5,579 nt of DNA from Alphaproteobacteria bacterium (GTDB lineage Bacteria > Pseudomonadota > Alphaproteobacteria > Thalassobaculales > Thalassobaculaceae). How positions within the stretch are numbered: position 1 is the first letter of the stretch; each line of letters begins with the position of its first letter. The DNA is taken from assembly GCA_028822575.1 (NCBI GenBank), contig JAPKDN010000233.1:1-5579 (forward strand), written 5' to 3'. Shown here one piece after another: positions 5,117-5,579 of this stretch. The notes below the pieces were generated by a model, which was not told the DNA's origin, made no database searches, and was given only the letters and a program-made list of their open reading frames with translations. The position numbers and the translations under genes were made by a program.

Positions 5117-5579
5117 ATGCAAAACCGGCAAGTCATCTTCGTCAAGCGCCCCGTCGGCGAGGTCACGTCCAATTGTTTCGATCTGCGCGACGCCGAAACA
5201 CCGGAGCCGGCCGATGGAGAAGTTCTGATCCGCAATATTTACCTCTCCTGCGATCCCTATATGCGGAGCCAAATGGATGAAAACAACGGATACGCGCGGG
5301 GTGCATTTGGCCTCGGGAATGTCATGCCCGCCCGCGTCGTAGGCCAAGTCGTACAGTCCCGTCGTGCGGGCTTTGCCGAAGGAGATTTCGTTTGGGGGTT
5401 CTTCGCATGGGAACTTTATACCTGTCATCCAGCGGGAGCTGAATTGTGGCATGTCGACCCCGCCCACGGCCCGATTTCGCACGGTATTTCCGTACTCGGC
5501 ATGCCGGGTCTGACCGCCTATGCCGGCATGATGAATATCGGCAAGGTACAGCCGGGCGAAACCGTATTCGTCTCAGCCG
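5117..5579 (+). CDS. Zinc-free MDR family NADP-dependent oxidoreductase (N-terminal part, cut by window edge)
   Basis: The frame is open from ATG 5117 to the right edge, giving 154 codons plus one base of a family normally about 335-345 residues long. The product begins MQNRQVIFVKRPVGEV. It contains DGEVLIRNIYLSCDPYMR (33-50) and GMPGLTAYAGM (128-138), then KVQPGETVFVSA at the cut. This pattern identifies the medium-chain dehydrogenase/reductase subgroup of prostaglandin reductase/leukotriene B4 12-hydroxydehydrogenase and CurA-type enzymes. These reduce alpha,beta-unsaturated ketones or aldehydes with NADPH. The DPYMR motif replaces the zinc-ligand Cys/His region of alcohol dehydrogenases, in keeping with a zinc-independent enzyme. 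The Rossmann NADP-binding half lies beyond the edge. It is divergent from the isomerase operon and may share regulation with it through the intervening inverted repeat. Confidence 0.9.
   Translation, partial: MQNRQVIFVKRPVGEVTSNCFDLRDAETPEPADGEVLIRNIYLSCDPYMRSQMDENNGYARGAFGLGNVMPARVVGQVVQSRRAGFAEGDFVWGFFAWELYTCHPAGAELWHVDPAHGPISHGISVLGMPGLTAYAGMMNIGKVQPGETVFVSA

Noticed and set aside
5030..5482. A 150-codon open frame on the minus strand at the right edge
   Set aside because: It is antisense to the MDR oxidoreductase, whose DPYMR and GMPGLTAYAG motifs are unmistakable. The minus frame would also run through the divergent promoter region.
1..5579. Mobile elements, CRISPR arrays, tRNA or rRNA genes, or a defence system
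   Set aside because: No terminal repeats, transposase or integrase motifs, repeat-spacer pattern or cloverleaf-like sequence was seen. Coding is continuous and all genes are metabolic.

Overview
This window (visually GC-rich, roughly high-50s %) looks like a piece of bacterial chromosome. Genes are tightly packed, Shine-Dalgarno sequences are canonical, and many genes lie only 2-17 nt apart. The gene content suggests a Gram-negative proteobacterium, possibly an alphaproteobacterium: an Old Yellow Enzyme of the YqjM type, two luciferase-like flavin oxidoreductases, a TauD/TfdA dioxygenase, a 2-hydroxychromene-2-carboxylate isomerase-like protein and a zinc-free MDR reductase. That taxonomic call is inference. 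There is no rRNA, tRNA, CRISPR array, insertion sequence or phage gene.

Layout: (1) A rightward operon fills 1-2591. It has the last codons of an unidentified gene, a VOC/glyoxalase-fold protein (best read from a CTG codon at 33), a YqjM-like NAD(P)H:flavin oxidoreductase, and a luciferase-like monooxygenase (LLM) oxidoreductase. (2) A leftward operon fills 5018-2588. Read in its own direction it has the isomerase-like DsbA/GST-kappa-fold protein, a second LLM oxidoreductase, and the TauD/TfdA dioxygenase. The two operons converge and their terminal genes share one CTAG tetranucleotide as stop codons on both strands. (3) A 98-bp divergent intergenic region (5019-5116) carries an 8/9-matched inverted repeat that could be an operator. 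(4) A rightward MDR-family NADP-dependent oxidoreductase starts at 5117 and runs off the right edge.

Taken together, the enzymes are almost all redox or isomerisation enzymes: FMN ene-reductase, flavin- or F420-linked oxidoreductases, Fe(II)/2-oxoglutarate dioxygenase, glutathione-type isomerase, glyoxalase-type protein and enone/alkenal reductase. This fits a peripheral catabolic or detoxification island acting on an organic substrate, probably cyclic or unsaturated. The substrate cannot be told from the sequence. No regulator, transporter or CoA ligase lies inside the window, so the cluster probably continues beyond one or both edges.
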